Assembly: GCF_019393635.1 (NCBI RefSeq)
Contig: NC_057861.1
Span: 304,999,468-305,063,467 of the forward strand
Reading direction: 5' to 3'
Origin: Dromiciops gliroides
Taxonomy: Eukaryota > Chordata > Mammalia > Microbiotheria > Microbiotheriidae
Length of the DNA: 64,000 nucleotides
Position 1 is the first letter of the stretch. Each line of letters begins with the position of its first letter. The notes below the pieces were generated by a model that worked only from the letters and a program-made list of their open reading frames with translations, did not search any database and was not told the origin of the DNA. The translations under genes and the position numbers were made by a program. Below are positions 31,140 through 43,164 of this stretch, piece by piece.

Positions 31140-32600
31140 TTAATTAAAATTATATATATATATATATATAATTCTGTTTTTGGCAAAATTCTGAAATAGA
31201 GAAATGGGTCTCCCCTACCTATTTCTCTCCCTTTCAATACCCAGCACTTCCTTTTCCCCCAAGGCATCCAATGTTCACTTGTTCCCAGCAACTCATTCAT
31301 ACTAAGATATTAGAGGCTCAATCTATTGCCCTCTTCTCAGGAATTTATATATTAAAAGAAGACTGTAGAAAGAACAACTTTCTAATAGCAGAATTCCAGG
31401 CATAAATAGTAAATATTTTGGGGGTGGGGGTAGGGGCTGAAATCTTGCTGTCAACCAAGAATTTCATTGACCTATAAGACTCTCTCTAATTGCTTCACTC
31501 TCTATTCTGTTTAACATTTTTTTTTCTATCAGATGAGGAGAGGGTAATATACTTATTAAATCTTCAAATGACCTTGATCCATCAAGGCTGGCAGAATTTG
31601 GATTCAAAATAATCTTGATAGGCTAAACTGAACCCAACAAGATGAAATTTAACAAAGACAATTGTAAAATTCTGCGTTTAGCTTTTTAAAAAAATCTATT
31701 ATATATATATATATTACACTTGGCTCAAAGGGACAATTATATGGGACTCTTTCCTCATTGGTCAAGATTACTAAATACCTGCATGAAAGTGGAGTTGGTG
31801 AGAACTAGAGAGAAGAAAGATCCTGGCTCCTCTGGCTTCTAGCTTTGAGAGAGATGTACCATTCCAATCTCTTTTCAGGTGCCTAACGGAAGAAAAAGCT
31901 TCTGGGAAGAAGCTGACATGTAAAGGGGCTGGCAGTCTCCAGTATGACCTATCTTCAGCTTTCTGTGCCAGGAACTTGGGAGAATTTCCCCTTGGGGGAG
32001 ATCTGCAAGTCTCTCTCGGTTGAGCTATTTTGCAGCCAATGGGAGAGCTCCTTAAACCTGTATTATCTGGCATATAGTCTCATATAATTTCTCTCATTTT
32101 TCTTTTGCTTTCAACTTGGGCAAAGATGTCTATTAACTATTTTGCTCTATGTCTTCATTGTGAAACTGGCATTTGGTGGGAACAGAGTTAAGTCTTGGAC
32201 ATATAGCTTGGGGCCCTTTTTTCCCCTTTCAAGAATATAGCTTGAATCAAAAATTCCCCTAGACTAACAATATTTAAAAGAGCTGATAGATATAATTCTA
32301 CCCCCCTCAATCTCCTGTCTCCCTTCCTTCCAAGAATCAAAGTCTCCCTTGGAGAAGGGTGGAAGGAAGGATGCTAGAGATACCTGTTCTTGGCTCCTTG
32401 GGGGCACCATCTGTATACAGCAATGTGGGCTCACTTAACTTCATGGGCCAAATGTAACAGTACAACATACCACACCCTCTATTCATAGATACTGTGTGGT
32501 AAAGACCTAGCTTGGCAACAGTTCCTGTGAAAAAACCTAGGGCCTAAAACTGACTACCAGTTCAGTAAGAACTACCAAATTTGAAACTTCAAAGGTAAAT
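31140..32600. other. Unclassified 1.4-kb stretch
   Basis: Contains short (TA)n at about 31150 and 31700. The 31740-32560 part is more GC-balanced and reads like LTR or ERV internal DNA in reverse (for example tgttacatttggcccatg at the right end on the minus strand), but I cannot show LTR ends or a target duplication. A 100-codon minus frame at 31771-32073 has no recognisable domain. Confidence 0.35.
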
Positions 32601-33040
32601 AAGTAAAAATAGCAATAATAGCTAACATTTATATCTGTTGTTCTTGTTGAGTTGTTTTAGTTGTGTCTGACACTTTTGATTTGGCACAGATACTGTAGTG
32701 GTTTGCCTTTTCCTTCTCATTTTACAGATGAGAAAATGGAGGCAGAGTTAAGTGACTTGTGCAGGGTAAGCTAGTAAGTGTCTGAGGTCAGATTTGATCT
32801 CTTGTATTTCTGTGTCCAGGCCCAGTACTCTATCCACTATGCCGCCTATCTGCCCCAACATTTATATAGTACTTAATACATCCTAGGCACTGTGTTGAAT
32901 GCTTTATATGATCCTCACAGCAAACCTGGGAGGTAGGTGCTATTATTAGCCCAATTTTACAATTGAGGAAACTGACTTATGCAGAGTTATAGATCTAGTA
33001 AGTGTTGAAGGCTAGATTTGAACTTCTTGATACAGAAATA
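32600..33040 (-). repeat. MIR-type SINE split by a MAR1-type SINE
   Basis: The MIR part (caataatagctaacatttatat) breaks at 32632. A MAR1-type copy occupies about 32633-32855. The MIR resumes with aacatttatatagtactta. The 11-bp repeat aacatttatat (32622-32632 and 32856-32866) is the target-site duplication. Confidence 0.82.
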
Positions 33041-33229
33041 ATGGAATCAAGATGTAGAATGACATATATATTTTTTAACATGGTCAGTGTGGGAATTTAT
33101 GTTGCTTGACTATACATATTTACTCTAAGGATTTTATTTTTCTTGTATTTAATGGGGATGGGCAAGATAGGTAACAGTAGGATTGTAAAAAAAGAAAATA
33201 AATGCACAACAGATAACTGACTCAACACA

Positions 33230-33570
33230 TATGTTGATGTTTCCTCAAATACCACAATCTCTCCCTTCTTTGATCTACTTAACTCACATGACCTATTATT
33301 CCTCAATTTTACCTCATCTACACACAAAGATGGTTGTAGACTTTACCTTGTCCTTGCCCATAATTGTTCACTTTCATGATCAACAAGATTATTTAAAAAT
33401 TTTTATTTACAATTATTTTATTTGATTATAATCTCTTGCTCTCTTTTTTTATTAGCCTTCACTCCCTGTTAAATTATAAGCACCTAGAAAGTAGAAATTA
33501 TTTTATTCTTTGTCCTTTCACACCTTGCATAGTGCCTGGCACATGGCATGAGCTTCATAAATAATGATTG
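33230..33570 (+). repeat. L2 LINE 3' end
   Basis: Blocks aaattataagcacctagaaa, atagtgcctggcacatggca and gcttcataaataatgattga. Confidence 0.65.
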
Positions 33571-33699
33571 ATTTTTTTACTCCAAAGATGTCATTCTATT
33601 TTCTGTGTGATACTGCCTCATAGCCTCTCTGGTGGTTCTTTTCAAATATTTGTTGGGCTTACATTTGAAAGAAACAGTAGACATGCTACATAGCTCTAG

Positions 33700-34030
33700 G
33701 AAGCAGAATTATGTCCAATGGCTAGAAGACACAAGGAAATAAAATTTGACAAGTTTAAGAACAGCCTTCTAATGCTGAAGAGTTGTCCAATAATAGAAAG
33801 AGTTACCTTATAAAAGTAATCTACCCCATATATCAAGACAGGATTTCAATACATATATAATTTAGATATAAAAAGTCTCAACATAAAACAAATTCTAAAA
33901 GCAGAGGAGATATCTTTCAAAACTACAAATAAAGGAAGAAATTTGTGACTAGACAAGGGCCACAGAGAATCACAGAAGACAAAATGAGCAATTTTGATCA
34001 TATAAATTTTAAAGTTTTTGCACAACTTTT
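33700..34030 (+). repeat. L1 ORF2 region fragment
   Basis: Blocks gcagaggagatatctttcaa and gacaaaatgagcaattttga, then tcatataaattttaaag, collinear with the better-preserved L1 at 43165. Confidence 0.55.
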
Positions 34031-34329
34031 ATTAAGTGCCTTTCCCATACAAGGCTTTTGACAACTACAAAAATGAAAAATGAAATGGTCCCTCGCTCCA
34101 AGAAGCTTACATTCTACTGGGGGTAAAGAGAACTCTGATTTTCCACTTTGTCACTTTGCTGTGGAAAAAAAAATGCTGACATGACATTTAATCCATTGTC
34201 AACATACACCTCTGATGTTGTCTTGGACTTGAAGAGGCCTTGCTTCTTCATTGTGGGCATGGCAGAGAAGAATAATAGGTCACTTTTTTTGGGTCCCAGT
34301 CCCTGGGATATAGTAGGTACTTAAAAAAA

Positions 34330-34600
34330 TTTTTATTATTACTATTTTTTAACATTCTTGTCTTTTTACGTTTTGGGTTCCAGATTCTCTCCCTTCCTCC
34401 CAGCCACTGAGAAAGTAAACAATGATATTAACTATAAATATGACATCATGCAAAACATATTTCCATATCTGCCGTATTGCAATAAAAATTTTAAAAATAA
34501 AGAAAGCAAGAAAATTATACTTCAATACACAATAAAGTTTCATGTGCAATCTTCTTTCTTTTGTATTTTCTATATAGAAATGCTCATTTTGTTTTTTTAA
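34330..34600 (-). repeat. L1 3' end, antisense
   Basis: Antisense 3'UTR text: gttttgggttccagattctc, tcccttcctcccagccactg, atcatgcaaaacatatttcc. Confidence 0.6.
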
Positions 34601-34798
34601 TTCAGAATTAAAAAATTAATTTTAAAAAAATGTAATGAACTCTATTACTTAGAGTATTCAAGGAGAAGCATTCAAGTACAGGCCATAGGTTTTGGAGCTT
34701 TAAGAGGGGGACATGTGCATAGGTATAAAATTCATCTAACTATAACAATTAAATTGATGATGAATCAAAAGGATTTCCTCTGTCAAAATCACTTCCTG

Positions 34799-35614
34799 AA
34801 AATTGGAACACTAATGCATTGTTAGTGGAGCTGTGAACTGATCCAACCATTCTGGAAAGCAATTTGGAACTATGCCCAAAGGGCTATAAAGTTGTGCATA
34901 GCCTTTGACCCAGAAATGCCACTATTAGGTCTTTTCCCCAAAGAGATCATAAAAAAGGGAAAAGGACCCACATGTACAAAAATATAGCTGCTCTTTTTGT
35001 AATGGCAAGGAATTGGAAATTGAGGGGATGTCCATCAATTAGGGAATGACTGAACAAGTTGTGGTATATGAATGTAATAAAATACTATTGTGCTGTAAAA
35101 AACAATGAGCAGGCAAATTTCAGAGAAACTTGGAAGGACTTATATGAATTGATGCTGAGTGAGATAAGCAGAACCAGGAAAACATTGTATACAGTATCAA
35201 CAACATTGTGTGTTGATCAACTATGATAGACTTGACTCTTCTCAGCAATACAATGGTTCAAGATAGTTCCAAAGGACTCATGATAGAAAATGCTCTCCAA
35301 ATCCAGAAAAAAAGAACTATGGAATCTAGATGCAGATTGAACCATACTATTTCTACTTTTTTTGTTTTTCTTTTTTGATGTTTTTCCTTTTTGCTCTGAT
35401 TCTTCTTTCACAGTATGAATAATGCAGAAATATGTTTAATGTGATTGTACATATATAACCTATATCAGATTGCTTGCTGTCTTGGGGAGCAAGGAGAGGG
35501 AGGGAGAAAATTTTGAAACTAGAAATCTTATAATAACAAATGCTGAAAACTATCTCTACATGTAACTAGAAAATAATAAAATACTTTTATGATTAAAAAA
35601 ATTAAAAATTTTAA
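34799..35614 (+). mobile_element. 5'-truncated L1 insertion, 816 bp
   Basis: Perfect 14-bp target-site duplication, aaaatcacttcctg at 34785-34798 and 35615-35628. Starts in ORF2 (aaattggaacactaatgcat), includes agaaatgccactattaggtc and ttagggaatgactgaacaag, and ends in an A-rich tail after ctacatgtaactagaaa. ORF2 carries stops, so it is not active. Confidence 0.95.
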
Positions 35615-35639
35615 AAAATCACTTCCTGGGAATTCCATG

Positions 35640-36260
35640 AACCCTAAAGTGATACAAGACAAATTCATTAACTCCCTCATTCAATATTCATTGACTAAAC
35701 TTGTATCGAAAGATCATAGGACCCTAGAATGCAAAGTACCTCGCAAAGAATGCTAGGTCCTGAAGATCTCTGCTCTTAGGAGAGATGAGCTGTGTACACA
35801 AAGAGCTATAACACACGTTTGTCAGGGAAAGTGCATCAAGCCAAGTGCAAACCTAATGCTATGCCAGTTCAAAGGAAGGAAACATTTCTTTCAGCTCCAG
35901 TGTCAGGGTGGGCATTCCAAGGTAAGGGAACAACAAAAGGAAATGCAAAGGAGTTTGGGGAAATGGCTAGAAATCTACTTTGGCTAAATCATGGCTTGTA
36001 TGGAGAGCAATGAGACATAAGGACAACAATATAGGATGGGGACAGATCATGGTGGGCTGTGAATGACAGACTAAGGAACTTACATTTTATTTGGTAAGCA
36101 CTGGGAAGCCACTGGTTTGAGTCCCAACTACATGGCTTACCAGCTAGAAAACAGCAGATCATTTGGTATTTTTGGACCTCTCTTTTCTCTTCTGCAAAAT
36201 GGGGATAATCATACTTATCTTTCCTATCTCACAGGATTGTAACAAAACACTCTAATTAAG
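35640..36260. other. Mixed old fragments
   Basis: Includes a short L3/CR1-like piece at about 36020-36110 (atcatggtgggctgtgaatg) and a MIR-like piece to about 36260 (gcaaaatggggataatcat). The rest, 35640-36000, is unclassified; the 73-codon frame there has no recognised domain. Confidence 0.45.
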
Positions 36261-36289
36261 ACGACACGGTGAGCTAAGTTCAAGAAGTA

Positions 36290-36545
36290 TGGTGATCTCT
36301 ATTTTACAGAAAAGAGAGGTTTTAAAAGGTCATATGACTTGCCTAAGGTTATCCAGCCAGCAAATGATTGAGCTGGACCTCAAATCTTCAATAGCTCCCC
36401 ATTGCTTACAAAATAAAATTCAAGTTCCATAGCTTGACATGAGATCCTTCCCACTCCCTTTCCCCCCTCCAATCTATATTTTTTCTGCCTTATCTCTGAT
36501 TACGCTTCTTCATACACCCTATGCTCCAAACAAATTAAACTTGTA
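36290..36545. repeat. MIR fragment joined to L2 fragment
   Basis: Antisense MIR (ttttacagaaaagagaggt, tgacttgcctaaggttatcc), then sense L2 (caatagctccccattgcttac, catacaccctatgctccaaac). Confidence 0.6.
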
Positions 36546-36865
36546 GCTTTCTATTGAATGGAGTTTGTCGTTCTCTGTGGTATGTTGCACCCTCTAGTGG
36601 CTGACTAAAAAAATAGCCAAAGTCTCATAAAGGGGGCTCTCAGTTTCTCCCCAAAAAATAGCTTTGTCATTTTGCATTGCCTTTTTAAGTTTACAAAGTA
36701 AAGTTCAATGCCTCAGTTACTTTTCTTATAATGGAACTTTTCTTATAAGAAATATGAGGAAACTCTTAACTATCTAAAGGATGCTTTTCTATGCTCTTAT
36801 TTCTCATTTTTCTCAGACAGTAGTCTATAAAGTCTATGAAGAACTGGGCAGAAACACCAGAGAGA
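36545..36865. other. Unclassified gap
   Basis: No recognised repeat. Contains the repeated word aacttttcttataa around 36720-36750. Confidence 0.35.
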
Positions 36866-36869
36866 TCAC

Positions 36870-37185
36870 TAAACTCTGTTTGCTTTGTTCTCTCCTCTTT
36901 AAAATGAGCTGGAGAAGAAAATAGCAAACTATCTTTTTTCGTTTGTTACTTTTGGTTTGTTTCTTTGGGGTTTTTTTGGTGAGGCAATTGGGGTTAAGTG
37001 ACTTGCCCAGGGTCACACAGCTAGTAAGTGTTAAGTATCTGAGGCCAGAATTGAACTCAGGTCCTTCTGAATCCAGGGCCAGTGCTCTATCTGCGCCACC
37101 TAGTTGCCCCTATCTTTTTCAAGTAAACCCAATAGGTGTCACAAAGAGTTAGACATGACTGAAATGACTGAACTACAAAAAGTCT
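36870..37185 (+). repeat. MAR1-type SINE split by a WSINE1
   Basis: MAR1 text (aaaatgagctggagaagaaa) breaks near 36935 and resumes at about 37110 (tatctttttcaagtaaaccc). An antisense WSINE1 (body about 36978-37109) lies between, with short flanks tatcttttt. The WSINE1 tail is unusually diverse. Confidence 0.82.
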
Positions 37186-37189
37186 ATGC

Positions 37190-37550
37190 AAAAAAGAAAT
37201 TCCCTCCTGACATGGGAACACAAAACACATTTAGCACCTATTCTAACTGTTTCATTTGATACAAGTAGCTGGCATCAATACATCATATTTTCCCATAATG
37301 AATACAGATATATGCATACACTTGCAGTTTATGAAATATTTTACATTCATTGTCTAATTTGATCCTAATAGCAATTAACACAGAGCCTGATCCTTAATTA
37401 ATATTTATTGACTGACTAAGTAAAATAGAAGTATAGTTCATCTACCTGTTCTGCCAAAAAATGCCCTGAAGACAATGAAATACAATGGGATTTCTTCACA
37501 AAAATTCTTTACAGTCCACATGAAAGCTTTGATCTATCTCTTCTTTTTGT
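37190..37550. other. Unclassified gap
   Basis: A MIR/L2-like end at about 37375-37425 (cagagcctgatccttaatta); otherwise nothing recognised. Confidence 0.35.
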
Positions 37551-37552
37551 TG

Positions 37553-37870
37553 TTGTTGTTGTTTAGTTGATTTTCAGTAATGTCCAACTCTTTTTAACCC
37601 CATTTGGGATTTTCTTGACAAAGATACTAGATTGGTTTGCCATTTCCTTCTCCAGCTTACTTTACAGATGAAGAAAATGAGGCAAACAGGGTTATGACTT
37701 GCCTAAGGTCATGTAAATTTGAACTCAGGCAGAAGAGTCTTCCTGATTCCAGGCCCAGTCTTCTATCCACTGTGCCCACCTAGCTGCTCATACAATTGAA
37801 GAAACTGAGGCCCAAAGAGGGAAGTGACTTGCCCAAGACTATACAACTTGTTAATGCAGGAGCCAAGAGC
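37553..37870 (-). repeat. MAR1-type SINE followed by MIR fragment
   Basis: Antisense MAR1 to about 37787 (accccatttgggattttcttg, gtggtttgcc-like, tatccactgtgcccacctag), then a MIR piece (gaagaaactgaggcccaaag). Confidence 0.8.
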
Positions 37871-37989
37871 CAGGAACTCTGGAGGAGAGAAGAGCTCATG
37901 GGTGAGACCACCCATGTAATGATTCCTGATAGCATTGTACTGTGCTGGTGAAAAGGCAGAATTGAAGAATTGCTGTAAGAAATCTATCA

Positions 37990-38740
37990 CAATTTTCTTT
38001 GCTTTTAACCATTAAGTAGATGCTTTTGTGATGGTTTTGTTTTGTTTTATTTTTTGGCTGGAAAGATTTGGAAGAAGAAGAGAGTTTCTAAATGCTGGTA
38101 ACCATCAACCTGTTTTGTTTATCTACCCTAATTCCTTCAAAATTTGCTGTTTTATCAAATGTGAAATGTGAAAGAGGCATATTGAACACAGTAGGAACTT
38201 AAATGTTTGTTGAATGGAATAGGAAAATGCATGCCTTCATTGTTCCTGGAAAGACAATATAAGTTAGGGCATCAGTTTCCCCATTCTTAAAACAAGAATC
38301 ACACAACTCATGGAGAATCCTACCTACATCACAGAGAGACTCCAGCAGGAGAAGGGAAGGGCTCTTTAAAGTATGAAAGGACACCTGATGGTAAAGGGCA
38401 AATATTGGTATCAGATTACCACCTGCATCAATGTCATTACCTAGCAGCAAACTGTGGTCATTTCATGTCCCGATCAATGGTTCTATGAGTTTGAGGTCAC
38501 CAATCAGAATGGCCAGGGAAATATGGAAAATCATATTTCCATATTTCCTTCCCTGGGTTTGTACAAACTGCTTATTTCCATAAAATTTAACTACTGTCTG
38601 GGACCAGCAGCCCTGTTTACTTTGCCCTTCACCAGCATGAAGTGAAATATGAGATCTCTACAAGCTCCTCCTCTACCAACTCGGGATTTTAGGAAGATTT
38701 TTGATGTCCCTTCTGCCTAAATGCACAGTCATTAGTTTGT
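37990..38740. other. Apparently unique stretch with a palindrome
   Basis: No SINE or LINE recognised. An inverted repeat spans 38513-38556 (arms of 17 and 21 bp with a 4-base bulge). Confidence 0.4.
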
Positions 38741-38755
38741 GAAGATGAAAATTTG

Positions 38756-38903
38756 TTTTGTTTTGGTTTTAGTGAGGCAATTGGGGTTAAGTGACTTGCC
38801 CAGGGTCACACAGCTAGTGTTAAGTGTCTGAGGCTGGATTTGAACTCAGGTCCTCCTGAATACAGGGCGGGTGCTCTATCTACTGTACCACCTAGCTGCC
38901 CCA
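38756..38903 (-). repeat. WSINE1-like SINE
   Basis: Perfect 14-bp target-site duplication, aagatgaaaatttg at 38742-38755 and 38904-38917. Confidence 0.95.
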
Positions 38904-38989
38904 AAGATGAAAATTTGAAAGAAATTACTTGACATAAGTGAAGGTAATTCAAAGAATTACCTTCAAAGATTACAGCTATAGTATATATT

Positions 38990-40130
38990 CACTCCTGGGT
39001 ATTCAATATAAGGGCTGATTAAATGTTTACTCTGTACCAAGCACTATACTAATCCCTAAAATTAGGGCTGAATATATGAATGCCGTAATCATCTTCATAG
39101 AGATGGTAATTGATTCTATGGGAGGTGATGAGGTCACCAATTAAGGGAATGTAGAGAGACCCACAACTGAACTGGGTATGCCTACAATTAAAAAGTGAGA
39201 TAGGGATAAAGAACCAATAAAAGAGACCAAGAAGTAATTAGGTTGGAGGAACGCCTGGAGAAAACTGTCAGAAACACCCAGAGGAGAAAGTGTACAAGAA
39301 GAAAGAGGATGATTAACAGTATCAAGTACTGCAGAGAGGTAAAGAAGTATCAGGATTGAGAAAAGAGCAACAAATTTAGCAATTAAGAGATTAATGAAAA
39401 ATTCAGAGAAAGCAAGTTTAATTGAGTGATGAGAATGGAAGCCAGGTTACAAAACTGACAGGCAAGAGGAGTAGAGGCAGAAAGTAGAGATAATCTTTTT
39501 TTCTAGGACTTTGGGAAAGGGAAGAAAGATATAGGATGGGAGTTTGAGATGATAGTAATAAAGCAATTTATGTTTTGGTTTGGTTTAGGATGAGAAGAGC
39601 TGGGTGTATTTGTAGCCAGTTAGCAAAGAAACTAAAAGAAAGAGGTTACAGATTAGAGGGAGGGTCTGTCTGTTATAATAGATGTGAGGGAATGGGACAA
39701 AAGGAACATAGAGAAGTACTGGCTATAGCAAGGAAAAGTCATTTCATTATCAGATACTAGATGGGGGGGGGGGGGCAATGAGGGTTAAGTGACTTGCCCA
39801 GGGTCACACAGCTAGTAAGTGTCAAGTGTCTGAAGTTGGATTTGAACTCGGGTCCTCCTGAATCTAGGGCTAATACTTTATCCACTGTGCCGCCTAGCTG
39901 CCCCCAGATACTGGATTAAAGGAGAAGAGAATCGGGGTTAATATAAAGGGATTTTGAGAGGAAATGAAGGGGAGAAGAAAGAACTTTTGGTAAATGGTCA
40001 CTATTTCCTTAAGAAAATGTGAGCTGAAGTTCTTAGGTGAGAGAATGGAGAAAAGGGACATGTGAGAAATTGTAGGAGAGAAGAGAAGATCTGAAATAGA
40101 ATCTATGAGAAAGAAGTAAAAGCATTGCCT
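38990..40130 (-). repeat. L3/CR1-like LINE fragment split by a WSINE1
   Basis: Purine-rich text with gtaccaagcactatactaa, gatgaggtcaccaattaagg, gaatggaagccaggttac and aggatgagaagagctgg continues after the SINE at 39763-39904 (gagaagagaatcggggtt, gatccaatcagaagccat). Same family as 22490-23600. Confidence 0.55.
39763..39904 (-). repeat. WSINE1-like SINE with G-run end
   Basis: 12-bp target-site duplication with one mismatch, cagatactagat (39751-39762) and cagatactggat (39905-39916). The tail side is a run of about 13 G rather than T. Confidence 0.93.
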
Positions 40131-40134
40131 TGAT

Positions 40135-40560
40135 CCAATCAGAAGCCATTTGAGACTAAAAAACTGTAAAATTGTAGTGGATCCAGGCTGCTCAGTTTCG
40201 TGGCTAAATTAGGCTTCCTCTCTATGAACTCCTACATTTTGTGGCAAAGGCTTCTCCAAATGAATAACAATGGGGTTAATTAGCATCTGTGGTCTATCTA
40301 TGCACAAGACTTTTGTGTTTAAAAAAATTCATAAAGTAGCCAACCAGCCTTAGGCGGGAAGGAAAAATGAGCAGGATGTTGTGATCCTTCAAATCCAAAT
40401 TGGGGCAATAATGTAGCAACTCCTAGGATGGCTTAATATAGTTACCTTTTTGTTTCTGAAAGGTCCCATCTCTACTTGTGATAGAATAGTTCTCCCCTCT
40501 CCCTCCTCCCTCCTTCCTCCTCCTCTCTCTCTTCCTCTCCCCACTCCTCCTCCTCATCTT
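40135..40560. other. Unclassified gap ending in pyrimidine-rich DNA
   Basis: No family recognised. From about 40490 it turns C/T-rich and leads into the (CT)n tract. Confidence 0.35.

Positions 40561-40561
<1 letters not shown>

Positions 40562-40626
<65 letters not shown>
40562..40626. repeat. (CT)n microsatellite
   Basis: About 32 uninterrupted CT units preceded by about 70 bp of C/T-rich sequence. Confidence 0.97.
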
Positions 40627-40627
<1 letters not shown>

Positions 40628-40819
40628 ATTCTAGAATACATGATAGAGAAAATGGAATAATTAACACAACTTACTAGCCAATTGAAATGGGCTCAAATCT
40701 TCCCAGGTAATTGTGCCTTTTAAATTATCTGGCAAATGCCAGGAAAATGAATGACTTTGGGTTATAGTCTCAAATGAAGAATCAAGGGCTTTATAGAGTT
40801 ACTTACTGCTTTCTCCCTT

Positions 40820-41045
40820 TGGGACAATTAGGTGGCTTAGTAAATAGAGCCCTAAGCCAGGAGCCAGCTTCAAACACTATGTGACCCTGGGCAAGTCACT
40901 TCATCCTGTTTTCCTCAGTTTCTTCATCTGTAAAATGAGCTGGAGAAGGAAATGAGAAACTACTCCACTATCTTTGCCAAGAAAACCCCACATGGGGTCA
41001 TGAAGAGTTGGACACAATTGAAATGACTGAACAACAACAATAACA
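40820..41045 (+). repeat. MAR1/MIR_Mars-type SINE
   Basis: Sense copy ending tttgccaagaaaacccc, catggggtcatgaagagttg, gaacaacaacaataac. Confidence 0.87.
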
Positions 41046-41228
41046 AAGTACTAAAGTATTTTTAATTCAGGTATGTATATTTTTAGATACAATACTATTG
41101 CATCTTTAGTAGACTACAGAATAGTATAATTTTTTATATGCACTGGGAAACCAAAAAAATCATGTCACTAGTTTATTGTGACATTTGCTTTATTGGAACT
41201 GTCTGGAATTGAACCTGCAATGTCTCTA

Positions 41229-41370
41229 TTTTTTTTGGTGGGGCAATGAGTTAAGTGACTTGCCCAGGGTCACACAGCTAATAAGTGTCAAGTGTCTGAG
41301 GCCAGATTTGAACTCAGGTCCTCCTGAATCCAGGGCTGGTGCTTTATCCACTGTGCCACCTAGCTGCCCT
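41229..41370 (-). repeat. WSINE1-like SINE
   Basis: Antisense copy with a short T-run. I could not identify a convincing target-site duplication. Confidence 0.9.
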
Positions 41371-41387
41371 CATATAGGGTCAATATT

Positions 41388-42135
41388 GTTGTTTGTCCTT
41401 CATTTTCAAAGAGGACCAATGACATCACATGGTGATGCCTTGACTTGTTCATGAATTGGATTTAAGTGAGGCAAAGTTGCACACAGTTGTCAGCCTCACT
41501 CTCTCTTCTAGTCATCGAAGTCCAGTGGTAGGATAAGTCAAGGTAACTTGTAATGGCCCAGGATACAGTGCATGACTTGGCATCTTCAATGTCTGACTGA
41601 GCCCTAAGTGCTCCACAGCCTCTGCTTCAGCTGCCTTCATGGCTACTGGAACTAATTGTTCTGATCAGCCCATTCCACCAGGAGAAATCTTCACGTGCTC
41701 AGGGTGGGCATCTCCTAACTCACAAAGAGTCTCAAACCTATTAGTTACCTTCATTTACTATAAAAAAAAAACAAACTATTTCACAGCTTTCTCCTTTCCT
41801 TCTGATTTTGGTTTTGTTTTTTGTAAAACCATTTAATTTAATAAAATCAAAATGATCTGTTTTATATCTCACAATGCTCTCTACCTCGTTTGGTCATAAA
41901 TTCTGAGCAAGTTTTCTTACCATTGCTACCTTATTATAAGGCAAGTTAGCCTATCTACAGAAATGGTTTTACCTGGGTGTGGTCACCCACCACACAACTA
42001 CAGCTTCTGGGAACCACACGTAAGAGTTAGGTGGCAAGCAGACACCAAAGATGAATGAGCAGCCCTGCAAAGGACTCAGCAAGCCCTCATGGCAGAGGTG
42101 TGAGTCCTCCCTGAACAACCCATCCACGTAGGGCC
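41388..42135 (+). repeat. Unclassified marsupial repeat, copy C, with L1 insert
   Basis: Collinear with copies A and B: gttgtttgtccttcattttc, gaattggatttaagtgaggc, gtccagtggtaggataag, aattgttctgatcagccc, then ggttttacctgggtgtggtc and agcagccctgcaaaggac. An antisense L1 fragment (about 41825-41960: aatcaaaatgatctgtttt, tttggtcataaattctgag) interrupts it. Confidence 0.68.
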
Positions 42136-42139
42136 AATA

Positions 42140-42730
42140 TCATTATATATTAATATGAAATTCATGGACAAATACACAATAATATGTAAAACATATTGCA
42201 CATATATAACAAAACATATACAATATATTACATAAGCTATATTGTGTAGGGATATATAAATATATGTATAGGGTTATGTGAATATGTTTACATATATACT
42301 CATACACACATACATGTTTTTGTAGATATAGATAGATTAGATAGATAGATAAGATGAATGAATTTTTTTACTACTTGGGGAGGCAAGGGAAAAATCAAGG
42401 AAGGGAATGTGATAGCTTCCTGGAACAAATAGGATGATAATGAACAATAGAGAGGAGGAAAAATTTACTCAACTCCCATTATGCCAGCTTTCTCTGCTAA
42501 GGAGACCAATATTCATATTGGGAAGGAGAGAACAAGAGTTAAAACAGAGTTGAAAGCCAAGACAAGTGAGGAGATGGTAATAGAACATCTAGCTGCTCTA
42601 AGTAATCAAGTCTAGATTAACTACATCACAGACTACTAAAAGAATTTATGGATATGATTAATGAGTCAATGTCACCCATCCTAGAAAAATCATGGAAAAC
42701 AGGATGGGGCTGCAGAAGAGAAGACCAAAT
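42140..42730. other. Unclassified A/T-rich stretch
   Basis: (TA)-rich 42150-42350 with a short gatagatagat run, then purine-rich text of no recognised family. Confidence 0.35.
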
Positions 42731-42734
42731 CAAA

Positions 42735-42945
42735 GGATTATAGATTGAGTGAGAGGGAGCCTATGAAACCCTATGGCCCAACCCCTTCACTTTACAGATG
42801 AAGAAACTGAGATTAAATGAGTTGCCTAAAAGAAAGCTTAAATGAGTTGCCCAGATTCACATAGCTACTAAGTACCAGGTGTGGGATTTGAGCCCAGGTC
42901 TTTCTAACTCCAAAGCCAACACTCTTCATTATATTCTATGATGTC
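42735..42945 (-). repeat. MIR/THER-type SINE with small internal duplication
   Basis: Blocks cactttacagatgaagaaac, cacatagctactaagtacc, gatttgagcccaggtctt. The word ttaaatgagttgcc occurs twice. Confidence 0.72.
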
Positions 42946-43164
42946 TCTGAATTCTATCTTTCCAAAAAGGGGAAAGGATAGTAGGTTACTGAGATTTACT
43001 TCAATTATCATTTTTTGTTTTTTCTTTCTCCAAAAAGTGGTAAAAGTAATGAGGAGAATTATTATACTGGACCTAATTCTTTTTCCCACAGTTGTTAAGG
43101 GCTTTCCCATTCAACAAGGTTTTTGTTTGTTTCATGCTTGTCATTTCCTTAGTATGGGTAGCTA

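Noticed and set aside
31771..32073. 100-codon minus-strand frame as a coding exon
   Set aside because: No recognisable domain and no support from splice or start context; kept only as part of an unclassified stretch.
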